Positions 56,066 through 64,000 of a DNA stretch of 64,000 nucleotides are shown here, piece by piece. Location of the stretch: positions 1 to 64,000 of the forward strand of contig CAZBXL010000007.1 of assembly GCA_964495785.1 (NCBI GenBank), read 5' to 3'. The translations under genes were made by a program, and so were the position numbers. The notes below the pieces were generated by a model. The model searched no databases, had not been told where the DNA came from, and worked only from the letters and a program-made list of their open reading frames with translations. Origin of the DNA: RFSX01 sp964495785. GTDB taxonomy: Bacteria > Bacteroidota > Bacteroidia > Chitinophagales > Saprospiraceae. Position 1 is the stretch's first letter; every line of letters starts with the position of its first letter.

Positions 56066-56677
56066 ATGATAAGAAATATAATTTTTGATCTCGGAGGCGT
56101 ATTAATTGACTGGGATCCTAAGTACGTCTACAGGCAAGTATTCGATACTGAAGAAGAAGTTGATTGGTTCTTAGATAACATCACAACTATGGAATGGAAT
56201 GTAGAACAGGACGGAGGACGGACCATAGACGAAGCCAATAAATTACTAATAGAAAAGTATCCCGAGCATGCAGATAATATCAAAATCTATTATGACAGAT
56301 GGACAGAGATGCTCGGTGGCCCTATTGATCATACTGTAGAAACCTTCAGGAAACTAAAGGCAATGGATAAGTATAAAATTGTAGCACTAACTAACTGGAG
56401 TGCTGAGACATTTCCTATTGCTATAGAGAGATATGATTTTCTAAGTTGGTTTGAAGGTATAGTTGTGTCAGGTACTGAGAAATGCAAGAAACCAGATCAA
56501 AAAATATACGACATCATTCTTGATAGATATAGCCTTGTACCTGATGAGAGTGTATTCATTGATGATAATAAGGATAATATAGAAGCTGCTGAGAGATTAG
56601 GTATACATACAGTACATGCACTCACGCCTAAGCAAGTGAGAACTGATCTTTCAGAACTTCTCAGTGTGGTTATTTAA
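56066..56677 (+). CDS. HAD family hydrolase, probable sugar phosphatase
   Basis: The 203-residue protein carries all HAD motifs: 'IFDLGGVLIDW' with nucleophile Asp8, 'LTNWS', the Lys of 'KCKKPDQKIYD', and 'FIDDNKDN' with the acidic pair. The cap is the small four-helix type. The first motif has Gly in place of the second Asp, as in the YihX-like subgroup that includes alpha-D-glucose-1-phosphatase and some dehalogenase-like proteins. It is transcribed alone, divergently from the E1 gene. The substrate is not predictable from sequence. Confidence 0.9.
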   Translation: MIRNIIFDLGGVLIDWDPKYVYRQVFDTEEEVDWFLDNITTMEWNVEQDGGRTIDEANKLLIEKYPEHADNIKIYYDRWTEMLGGPIDHTVETFRKLKAMDKYKIVALTNWSAETFPIAIERYDFLSWFEGIVVSGTEKCKKPDQKIYDIILDRYSLVPDESVFIDDNKDNIEAAERLGIHTVHALTPKQVRTDLSELLSVVI

Positions 56678-57180
56678 TTAGAATCCCTTTTTATTTCATT
56701 ATTTTCAGATGTCTTCTTTTATAATCAAAGCATATTTCTTGCAAGCATAAATAATAAATAAGAATCTTATAAGTTTAATAAAAAGAAGGTTGCCTAACAT
56801 CTTAGACAACCTCCGATAGTAAAGCTGATAGTCAGCACTATGAGCCGAGTCATCTCAAGTGATTCGGCTTTTTTGTGCTAACGCTCAGTAGGCATAGCTT
56901 TTTAATGCTCTTAAGGGATGTATTATCGAAATAAAGTGTGAAATGCAGGAGCAGATGTGCTCATAGAAATTAGTTAATTCACTGCATAGGAAACTCGATT
57001 GAGTAATTATCTGCATAACTCATTTGTATTTAAATATTGCTTGTAAAAGTATACCGGCCAAGGTATAGTAGTCCTGTTATATAATTCAACTGAATAATTA
57101 TTTCTTTATTGTCACCTTGCCGAAATAAAATTTGAAAATAATACCACACCTTACTTAGGCTTATATGAGGGAGCAATCTT
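56678..57180. other. Intergenic region with a run of hairpins
   Basis: About 500 bp contain no coding frame I can support. The central part has three successive hairpins ending in a terminator (56787-56876, listed separately). The part after 56900 is AT-rich with nothing recognisable. Confidence 0.5.
56787..56876 (+). ncRNA. Candidate small RNA of three hairpins ending in a terminator
   Basis: Three stems follow in order: 56787-56797 with 56802-56812 (one mismatch or wobble), 56824-56828 with 56832-56836 (perfect 5 bp), and 56843-56852 with 56860-56869 (one G-T). A run of seven T follows the last. The final hairpin is a convincing terminator. It could end the HAD transcript, but the two well-formed hairpins before it make a separate small RNA plausible. 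Confidence 0.4.
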
Positions 57181-58263
57181 TTATTTTATATAATTTCTTT
57201 TTATAAAATAAATAGCAAGAATTGAGAGGAATGCAAAGGCTGCAAAAAATAATATTCTACTATGATTTATTTTTTTGGCTATGGATGAGTTAGAGATATT
57301 ATTTACCGAATGATAATACGACATGGTATCCGTGACGATATACGTATCGGTAGAGTCTACTTTATTATCCGTGATGGTAACAGTTTCTGGAGATGTTTTA
57401 TTCTCTAATTCTGTAAGCAATATATTCTGAGTATTGTCAGAGAAAGAATTGTTGTTTATGCTTGCTTCAGTTCTTTGCATCAGATGTATGCCAGTGTGGG
57501 TATGAGATATATTGTTATTACTGATTTCAATATCAAATGAGGGACCCCGTGATGTATGTCCTATTTCTAATCCCCTGTTACTGATATGGCTTATCGTATT
57601 ATCAGTTATCATAACTCTTTGGCAGGAATTAAGATCTATAGCATCGTCAGAAGCATTTGATATGTCATTGCCGGAGATAAGTCCATCTGTACACTCAATT
57701 AGTTCAACGCCATCAGGTGTCTGTTCTATAACACAATTCTTGATGACGGGTCCTTTCATATTGTGGCACAAGAAGCCTTCACCACTATCATTGCCAATTA
57801 TAGTACAACTATCTATAAGTAAGCTGCCTCCATGATTTGATGAGATCGATTGATTCCATTCTAAAGATCGTGAGTTTTTAAATTGACACTTGAAGTACCT
57901 GACATCACATTCTAAACTATAGATACTGCCATTCTCAATCTGCACATGATTTAGTACAAGAGAATCTGCTTCTCTGAGCATTCTTATGATACGCCACTCG
58001 TCGTCTAATCGCCTTAAGATAATCGGTTGGCTTTCTGATCCCCGAGCTATGATAGAACCCATTCCAGCAATAAGACCACCTTTTTCTACCTCTATTACTG
58101 ATCCAGCTTCTATTAAGAGGACTTCACCTATTTTGACAAGAAACTCTCCGTCGATTTTAAAGGGAGATTGGTTTTCTTTTATGTAAATAGTGTCACTGGC
58201 CTCTACGATGGTAGTATAGAATAATGAGTACAATATGAATAGAAGAAATGAAAATCTTTTCAA
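57181..58263 (-). CDS. Exported right-handed beta-helix protein with C-terminal membrane anchor
   Basis: The frame opens at 58449, but the TTG at 58263 gives a clean signal peptide, 'MKRFSFLLFILYSLFYTT', and 360 residues. The upstream 62 residues look non-coding. The body (about 60-310) has parallel beta-helix repeats with Asn-rich turns such as 'NDISNASDDAIDLNSC' and 'ITDNTISHISNRG', as in NosD-like and pectate-lyase-like folds. The last 30 residues form a membrane helix followed by a basic tail. Such proteins often bind or cleave polysaccharide, but no catalytic set is evident. It is a single gene. Confidence 0.72.
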   Translation of the reverse strand: MKRFSFLLFILYSLFYTTIVEASDTIYIKENQSPFKIDGEFLVKIGEVLLIEAGSVIEVEKGGLIAGMGSIIARGSESQPIILRRLDDEWRIIRMLREADSLVLNHVQIENGSIYSLECDVRYFKCQFKNSRSLEWNQSISSNHGGSLLIDSCTIIGNDSGEGFLCHNMKGPVIKNCVIEQTPDGVELIECTDGLISGNDISNASDDAIDLNSCQRVMITDNTISHISNRGLEIGHTSRGPSFDIEISNNNISHTHTGIHLMQRTEASINNNSFSDNTQNILLTELENKTSPETVTITDNKVDSTDTYIVTDTMSYYHSVNNISNSSIAKKINHSRILFFAAFAFLSILAIYFIKRNYIK

Positions 58264-58573
58264 ATTTACTTTTGCTGATTTATAAACTAAATCAAATATA
58301 CTTATAAGCCCTATCTTCTGATTAATACTTGATTTATAATAGTTCTTTGATATAGAGACTACATGTTTTCCCTTAATAATATTTCTATAACATGAGTAGT
58401 TTTGTTGATTCCTTACATTTATAAAAAATATACAATAAAAAAGCATCAATTATACGCTTCTGTTGCGTTAGAACTGTGGCGAAAGTGTATTCCTTCATAT
58501 ATTTATAGTCAGAAACTATTTATAATTTGAAGACTTATCAAAGAAATTTTTTAGAAAACAATTATAATAAGAA
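58264..58573. other. Intergenic region between divergent genes
   Basis: About 310 bp between the beta-helix gene (if the shorter start is right) and the OmpA-type gene. I see no exact promoter box or other structure. Confidence 0.4.
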
Positions 58574-59485
58574 ATGAGAATTAATATTATCGGAATTGTG
58601 CTTGCATTGGGACTTGTGATGAGTTCATGTGGTACTAAAAAGAAACTGGCAGAAGCACAGGCTAAGTTTGATTCAGAAATGGCAGTAGCCAATAAGCAGT
58701 TAGGAGAATGCGGAGAAGATCTTAACAAATACATGAATAGACTCGCTGAATGCGAAAAAGAAAATGAAAGACTTAAGGCTTCTGTCAAGTCTACAGAAGA
58801 GAAGCTGTCTCTCAGAGAGGAGCAAGTTGAAGATCTGAAGTCTCAGCGAAATCAACAGGTAGAGCAGATCGGTGATCTTACGGTTCTATCAAAAGGAGCC
58901 AACGATAATATAAAAGAAACACTCAGCCAGTTAGAATCTAAAGATAAGTATATCAACCTCCTACAAGCAGCTAAGACTAAAGTTGATTCTATAAATCTTG
59001 CTTTAGCAGTAAATCTTAAAGGTGTTCTCTCTCAAGGTATCAGCGATCAAGATGTTGAGATCAGTGTAGATAAGACTGTTGTATTTGTAAATATTTCAGA
59101 TAAGATGTTGTTCTATAGTGGCCGATCAGATATAACACCTCGTGCTAACGAAGTACTTGGTAAGATAGCTAAGATCATAGAGTCTCGTCCTAATCTAGAA
59201 GTTATGGTAGAAGGATATACTGATAATATGCCTATCTCAAGTTCATGCATGAAAGACAACTGGGACTTAAGTGTTAAGAGAGCCACCTCTGTAGTAAGAG
59301 TCCTACAGCAAGAATACAGTATCGATCCTAATAGATTGATTGCTGCTGGAAGAGGAGAGTATAATGCTCTAGCGAGTAACGAGACTATCGAAGGCAGATC
59401 ACAAAATAGAAGAACAAGAATTATCATATTGCCAAAATTAGATCAGTTCTATGATCTACTTAATCCAGACATGGCACCAAAATAA
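58574..59485 (+). CDS. OmpA family lipoprotein with coiled-coil
   Basis: The 303-residue protein has a lipoprotein signal with Cys19 in 'LVMSSCGTKKK', a coiled-coil (about 25-140) and an OmpA-like peptidoglycan-binding domain (about 160-290). That domain includes 'LFYSGRSDITPRANEVL', 'VEGYTDNMPI' and 'LSVKRATSVVRVLQ' and ends with the Arg-rich 'SQNRRTRIIIL'. It probably links the outer membrane to the cell wall. The long coiled-coil resembles Bacteroidota OmpA-type proteins rather than Pal. A terminator follows directly. Confidence 0.93.
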   Translation: MRINIIGIVLALGLVMSSCGTKKKLAEAQAKFDSEMAVANKQLGECGEDLNKYMNRLAECEKENERLKASVKSTEEKLSLREEQVEDLKSQRNQQVEQIGDLTVLSKGANDNIKETLSQLESKDKYINLLQAAKTKVDSINLALAVNLKGVLSQGISDQDVEISVDKTVVFVNISDKMLFYSGRSDITPRANEVLGKIAKIIESRPNLEVMVEGYTDNMPISSSCMKDNWDLSVKRATSVVRVLQQEYSIDPNRLIAAGRGEYNALASNETIEGRSQNRRTRIIILPKLDQFYDLLNPDMAPK

Positions 59486-59508
59486 ATGTCTTATTATAAG
59501 CATTAATG

Positions 59509-59542
59509 AAAAGAGCTTATCTTGTAAAAGGTAAGCTCTTTT
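59509..59542 (+). terminator. Intrinsic terminator of the OmpA lipoprotein gene
   Basis: An 11-bp perfect stem (59509-59519 with 59532-59542), extended by inner pairs 59520-59523 with 59528-59531, is followed by a T-run. It lies 23 bp after the stop. Confidence 0.93.
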
Positions 59543-59613
59543 TTTTGTGAAGCAACGTTTTGGTGACACATGAAATAAAGTAAGTATAGATTCAAAACAA
59601 AAATCCATTAGTT

Positions 59614-62600
59614 ATGAAGAATTATCTGACTTTACTGCTCACAGTTATATGCATATACACTGGCCAATCACAGAATATAGAAGGAGACATACTTGTTTGT
59701 ACACAGACTTGTGAGGAATATAGCATAGAAGATGGATTAGGTGGTCCCTATTTATGGTCTACAGATATAGGAAGGATGGACTCTAATCAGGGAGAGAAAG
59801 TTGCGATATGTTGGGAGACGGCTGGAGATGGCATTGTCTCAGTATTAGATTTATCAGGTAGTTCTGGATCTCAGAAGACGAATCTCAATGTAGAAGTCGT
59901 ATCCCCACCAATAGCAGATGTTTACTTTCCAGATTTTCCTATTTGTACAAGTTTGGATTCATTAATGGAAGAGAATCCTAATACTGATTTTACGATATTC
60001 AAATGTCAGACGGTCTGTGCTGGAAGTACGGTGCATTATTTCGTGCCTGGAATAACACAGGATAGTAATTATGTGAGATGGATGGTAGATGGAGGTGCTG
60101 TCAGTTATGATCCAAACGAAGAAGAAGGAAATAGCATTAGTGTAACGTGGGGAGAGGGAGGATTCGGTTCTATTACCGTTGAGGTAAGTAATATCGCAGG
60201 ATGTTCTGATGCAGAAACATTTTGTATAGAAATATTAGATAATCCAGATGTAACAATTACAAGTAATCAATCGGGATCGCTTTGTATCGGTCAGGATGTG
60301 ACATTGTCGGCAGAATCAGATAATGCCGTAGATTTTTATTGGAGCATAGATGATGTAAGTTATGGCGACCAATCTCAAGCACATTTTTCTTTTGATAGTG
60401 GAGGGACTTACAATGTAGAGTTAATCACTAACACGGAATGTATGTGTGCTGATACATTGAATTATATCATAGAAGTCATAGACACACCTGGTCCAGAAAT
60501 AGATTGCATATCAACAGCACATATCAATATCCCTCAGACATATTTTGCTACAGATGAATGTGACAGTTATAATTGGACAGTAGGACCTCAAGGAACTATA
60601 ATAGAGGGTGGAGGTGCTAATGATAATTTCGTAGTAGTCGAATGGACTGATGGTCCTTATGGTGAAATTTCATTGAATAGTATGGGATGCGATAATGTTG
60701 TATGCCCTCAGACCACGACAGAATTTGTGCCAGTTATTATTCCTAATTTAGAGATAGCGGGACCTGATATAGTTTGTAATGATGGAAAATCTATTTATTC
60801 TTTACCATTATATCCGGGTACTATTTATAATTGGTCCCTTACGGGAAATGGTCAAATAATAGAAGGCTTTGGTACCAATGAGATTGTGGTACAATGGAAC
60901 TCTATAGCCTATTTGCCACAGAATGCAACGTTGACAGTTAATTATGAAAATTGCCTTCTTGAGTGTACTGGTACGGCGACTAAGGATATTACGTCTAAGT
61001 TTAGATTTGAAATTTCTGGTTCCGAAAAGTCTATATGTGTAGGTGATCAATTACAATTTTTTTCTATTGCAGGTTATAGCAGTGTTTTAGGAGATTGGGA
61101 GCTCTTTGATAATGATGGAGTTCTATTGGATTCTGAAGTTGGAGCGACTTCATGGAGAGTCGATGCGACTTATGATCCTGGATTCTATGTTGTAAAATTA
61201 TCAGATCAGACAGGTGATTATTGTAATGAATCAGCAGTCACTAATTTCCAAATTTTAGAAAGACCAGAATCGATTACAGCTATTGATGGACCTTTAACTG
61301 TATGCAAGAATGAAAAGTATGTGTACACGCCAGCATCTGCAGTCGAAGGAAGCGCTTTGCTCAATTGGACATTTAATGATGGCGGTACTACGACGACTAT
61401 AGAAGGCCGTTCTGCTGTGTATACTTGGGTATCTGATGGCCCTTATTCTATAAGTGTAGAAGTAGAAGATGATAGATCTTGTGTTTCTGAACAATATACT
61501 ATCAGTTTAGAATCTGTCCTCTCTGCTATAATTGAAGGTGATTCTAATTTATGTCTCCATGATACAGGTACATATGAAGTAGATAATAACTCAACTGATA
61601 TAACATGGACGGTTAATCCGTTAGGCGCAGGTACAGTCTATGAAAATGCAGATGGTGTTGCAGAGATTACATGGCATGAGATTGGGTCTCATACTGTTTC
61701 TGTAGATTTTTGTGGAGCTAATCTATCATACAATGTCGACGTACTATCGCCACCAGAATTTACTTTAGATTACGACAGAGAATTATGTGCAGGAGAAAGT
61801 ACTTCCGTCAATGTAATGACAACAGCTACAGTGTCGTCAGTTGAGATCTTAGATGAAGATGATAATGTAGTAGGTAGCGGAACTGATATTGGTCCTGGAT
61901 ACTTCTATGTAGAATTGACTGATGTAACAGGATGTTCTGCAAGACAGCAGATAGGGATAGATACAATTGCGCCGCCAGTTGTGAGTCTGACAACACCAGA
62001 TTTTGAGTACTTCTGCCAACCTGCAACAGATAGAGTATTACATGCACCAGATTCTGAAGAAGGCTACATGTATGAATGGTTTAGAGATGGTGTAACTCTT
62101 GGAAATAATAATCCTACCTACAGCACTTCCGATTACGGAGAGTATCAAGTAGAAGTAACAGATATAAGAGGATGTAAGACTTTATCTAACAGTCTAAACT
62201 TAATTGAAAGTTGCGCTACTGATACGATCTTCAATAATACGCCTTGTAACTCAGTAGATACTGTTGGATTTACTTTTGATAATACGCCATTTTGTAATGA
62301 GTTTCAGTTTACAAATGTTTCGTCCGCAGGACATGATCCTACGTCTATAAGGTATCAGTTCTATGATCCAGTTGTTGGATTTACGACATTTAGTACAGAG
62401 GAGAATCCGTTGCATATTTTTCCTGCTCCTGGGTATTATAAGGTTGTTATGAGAGGTGACGTTCCTGACATGGATAATCCTGGCTCTACGTGCTCTGATT
62501 ATTTTCTTGATATTGTAGAAGTACCGATAGCCGCTTCTTTTCACGTAATAAAGAATTGTGTGAATGAGCCGATGGAATTCAGAAATACTTCGACCTTTCT

Positions 62601-64000
62601 ACCAGGTAAAAATATAGTTTCTTACGAATGGGATTTTGGTGATCCTGCAAGTGGAGCTGCTAATATATCTACAGATGCAGAAGCAACACATACTTATACA
62701 TCGACAGGTACATATTTGGTTAAGTTGACAATAGAGTCTGACGATGGCTGTCTGTCAAGAGTTATAGAAGAGATTACAGTATTTCCAGATGCTGACGTTG
62801 ATTTTGTATTGCCACGTAATCTTTGTGCTGGCGAGGCACTCAAGTTTGTCACACCTGCAGGGTCTAATCTATCAGATTTTATATGGACATTTGATGATCC
62901 TAATGCAACAGCTGCACAAAATATTGTAGAATCTGAGACAGCGATACATTTCTTTAGTGTCTCTGGGACGTATGATGTTACTCTTGAAGCAAATAATATA
63001 TTTGGATGCAGCTCTTCTATAACTAAGTCTATAACTGTAGATAATAATTCTCTTACAGGAAGTATTGTTGCGAGTACTAATGACCCTATATGCGAAGGAG
63101 AGTCAGTAACACTTACTGCACCTACTGGCATAGCGTACATATGGTCTACAGGCGAGACGACAGAAAGTATTGAAGCATTTAATCAAGGAAACTACGGTGT
63201 TACTGTAACAGGCTCAGATGCATGTAATTTTGTGCCGGAGAAAGTTCTCGTAGAAGTGATACCAAAACCCCAATTTGAAGTTATTGGATATACATACCCA
63301 GAAGGATATGTATATGATGGATTTCCTAATTTTGGGGCATTAGAATTATGTAAAGGAGAAAGATTTGACTTAGGCACGAGATGGCAGAATAACTGGGCTT
63401 ATTCTTGGAATATATTAGGAGCTACGGGCAGGTATATTAACTACGGTACTTTATCTGCATTGGCATCAGGGACCTACGACATCGTTGTGACTGTAAGTGA
63501 TCCATCTTCTGGTTGTTCTTTTGATTCTGATCCATTCATCCTAACTATCAATGATCTACCTGATGTGGTAAATATTGTCAGTGATCAAACAGATTTTTGT
63601 GAAGGAAAGGACTTTGTTTTTACTGTATCCAATCCATTGCCAAATATGACTTATTATTGGAACAATGGTCATATAGGGGAATCGATGACGACTTCTCAAG
63701 CAGGTAATTATTTCGCGACCGCAGTTAATGAATTTGGTTGTGCAAGACAGTCTAATTTTTTAAGCATTGATGCTTTGCCTAATGTAGATCTTCTACCGCA
63801 AGGCTGTCAAGAAGTTTGTTTCCCGTTTGAGTTATGCCTACCCAACTTAGGTTATTCTTATGAACTATTATTAAATGGAGTTTCTCTCGGTAGTCCTTCA
63901 TTTAATACGACGTATACTGTCAATGAGGCAGGAGATTATCAGTTCGTAGCAAGCAGTTTTCAGGGATGTACTAATACTTCAGAGGTGCTTACATTATATC
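59614..64000 (+). CDS. Giant exported PKD/Ig-like repeat protein, cut by the window end
   Basis: An open frame runs from the ATG at 59614 to the window end, over 1460 codons without a stop. It begins with a signal peptide ending 'TGQSQ' (about 20). The rest is Ig-like and PKD-type modules with 'ICxG' and 'WSTG' motifs. Clear PKD motifs include 'SYEWDFGD' near residue 1003 and 'FIWTFDDPN' near residue 1089. Many short modules start with the Cys-x-Gly-[DE] pattern, such as 'LCIGQDVTLSAES' and 'ICEGESVTLTAPTG'. The C-terminus, probably a T9SS domain, is outside the window. It is most likely a surface adhesin. The frame is partial. Confidence 0.88.
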   Translation, partial: MKNYLTLLLTVICIYTGQSQNIEGDILVCTQTCEEYSIEDGLGGPYLWSTDIGRMDSNQGEKVAICWETAGDGIVSVLDLSGSSGSQKTNLNVEVVSPPIADVYFPDFPICTSLDSLMEENPNTDFTIFKCQTVCAGSTVHYFVPGITQDSNYVRWMVDGGAVSYDPNEEEGNSISVTWGEGGFGSITVEVSNIAGCSDAETFCIEILDNPDVTITSNQSGSLCIGQDVTLSAESDNAVDFYWSIDDVSYGDQSQAHFSFDSGGTYNVELITNTECMCADTLNYIIEVIDTPGPEIDCISTAHINIPQTYFATDECDSYNWTVGPQGTIIEGGGANDNFVVVEWTDGPYGEISLNSMGCDNVVCPQTTTEFVPVIIPNLEIAGPDIVCNDGKSIYSLPLYPGTIYNWSLTGNGQIIEGFGTNEIVVQWNSIAYLPQNATLTVNYENCLLECTGTATKDITSKFRFEISGSEKSICVGDQLQFFSIAGYSSVLGDWELFDNDGVLLDSEVGATSWRVDATYDPGFYVVKLSDQTGDYCNESAVTNFQILERPESITAIDGPLTVCKNEKYVYTPASAVEGSALLNWTFNDGGTTTTIEGRSAVYTWVSDGPYSISVEVEDDRSCVSEQYTISLESVLSAIIEGDSNLCLHDTGTYEVDNNSTDITWTVNPLGAGTVYENADGVAEITWHEIGSHTVSVDFCGANLSYNVDVLSPPEFTLDYDRELCAGESTSVNVMTTATVSSVEILDEDDNVVGSGTDIGPGYFYVELTDVTGCSARQQIGIDTIAPPVVSLTTPDFEYFCQPATDRVLHAPDSEEGYMYEWFRDGVTLGNNNPTYSTSDYGEYQVEVTDIRGCKTLSNSLNLIESCATDTIFNNTPCNSVDTVGFTFDNTPFCNEFQFTNVSSAGHDPTSIRYQFYDPVVGFTTFSTEENPLHIFPAPGYYKVVMRGDVPDMDNPGSTCSDYFLDIVEVPIAASFHVIKNCVNEPMEFRNTSTFLPGKNIVSYEWDFGDPASGAANISTDAEATHTYTSTGTYLVKLTIESDDGCLSRVIEEITVFPDADVDFVLPRNLCAGEALKFVTPAGSNLSDFIWTFDDPNATAAQNIVESETAIHFFSVSGTYDVTLEANNIFGCSSSITKSITVDNNSLTGSIVASTNDPICEGESVTLTAPTGIAYIWSTGETTESIEAFNQGNYGVTVTGSDACNFVPEKVLVEVIPKPQFEVIGYTYPEGYVYDGFPNFGALELCKGERFDLGTRWQNNWAYSWNILGATGRYINYGTLSALASGTYDIVVTVSDPSSGCSFDSDPFILTINDLPDVVNIVSDQTDFCEGKDFVFTVSNPLPNMTYYWNNGHIGESMTTSQAGNYFATAVNEFGCARQSNFLSIDALPNVDLLPQGCQEVCFPFELCLPNLGYSYELLLNGVSLGSPSFNTTYTVNEAGDYQFVASSFQGCTNTSEVLTLY

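Noticed and set aside
58264..58449. Upstream extension of the beta-helix protein
   Set aside because: The extra 62 residues have no domain and would bury the signal peptide. The TTG at 58263 fits an exported protein better.
60808..63377. Minus-strand frames opposite the giant PKD protein
   Set aside because: They are antisense to a continuous plus-strand frame with clear PKD motifs and signal peptide, and have low-complexity content.
1..64000. Prophage, integrative element or insertion sequence
   Set aside because: I found no integrase, transposase, phage structural gene, att-like repeat at the tRNA-Ser, or inverted-repeat borders.

Overview
The window looks like chromosome of a low-GC member of the phylum Bacteroidota, most likely in or near the Saprospiraceae. 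The evidence is a set of very large secreted proteins ending in type IX secretion (T9SS) C-terminal domains, a PorP/SprF-family outer-membrane protein, SprB-like, HYR-like and PKD modules, a fused alpha/beta E1 dehydrogenase, a TIGR03643/DUF2805 protein, and several exact matches to the Bacteroidota -7 promoter box TAnnTTTG. Family calls come from reading motifs by eye. No database search was run.

Layout. 0.3-5.5 kb (minus): a large surface lipoprotein, an ECF sigma factor and a membrane protein joining an anti-sigma-like N-terminus to a C-terminal beta-barrel, with overlapping or close ends as in one operon. 5.7-10.2 kb: a small DUF2805 protein, a reprolysin-like secreted metalloprotease and an AbrB-fold regulator. 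10.3-16.3 kb: a giant outer-membrane barrel and a secreted animal-type heme peroxidase. 16.9-40.0 kb: a LuxR-type response regulator followed by a block of giant exported proteins. Three of these carry a dockerin-like segment, and one carries three cohesin-like domains and is followed by a PorP/SprF gene. 40.1-49.4 kb: housekeeping genes (ruvX, def, RNase H, TatD, tRNA-Ser, an ExbB/ExbD operon, fabG, penicillin-binding protein 1A). 49.6-53.3 kb: a second cohesin-like surface protein with five MopE-type metal-binding repeats. 53.3-59.5 kb: fused E1 dehydrogenase, HAD phosphatase, beta-helix protein and OmpA lipoprotein. 59.6 kb to the end: a giant PKD/Ig-like surface protein cut by the window edge.

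How it may work together. The most interesting part is the 17-40 kb block plus the 49.6 kb gene. Three exported proteins share an architecture of cysteine-rich adhesive modules, a carboxypeptidase-regulatory-like Ig domain, a dockerin-like pair of loops, a cohesin-like domain and a type A T9SS sorting domain. A neighbouring exported protein has three cohesin-like domains and a type B (gliding-associated) sorting domain, and lies 32 bp from a PorP/SprF gene. This suggests a T9SS-delivered cell-surface assembly held together by cohesin-dockerin contacts. It would be cellulosome-like in logic, but no cellulase or other glycoside hydrolase is visible here. The assembly is an inference. The domain patterns are read directly.

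Several hairpins work as clear terminators, and two intergenic regions hold compact multi-hairpin structures that could be small RNAs.
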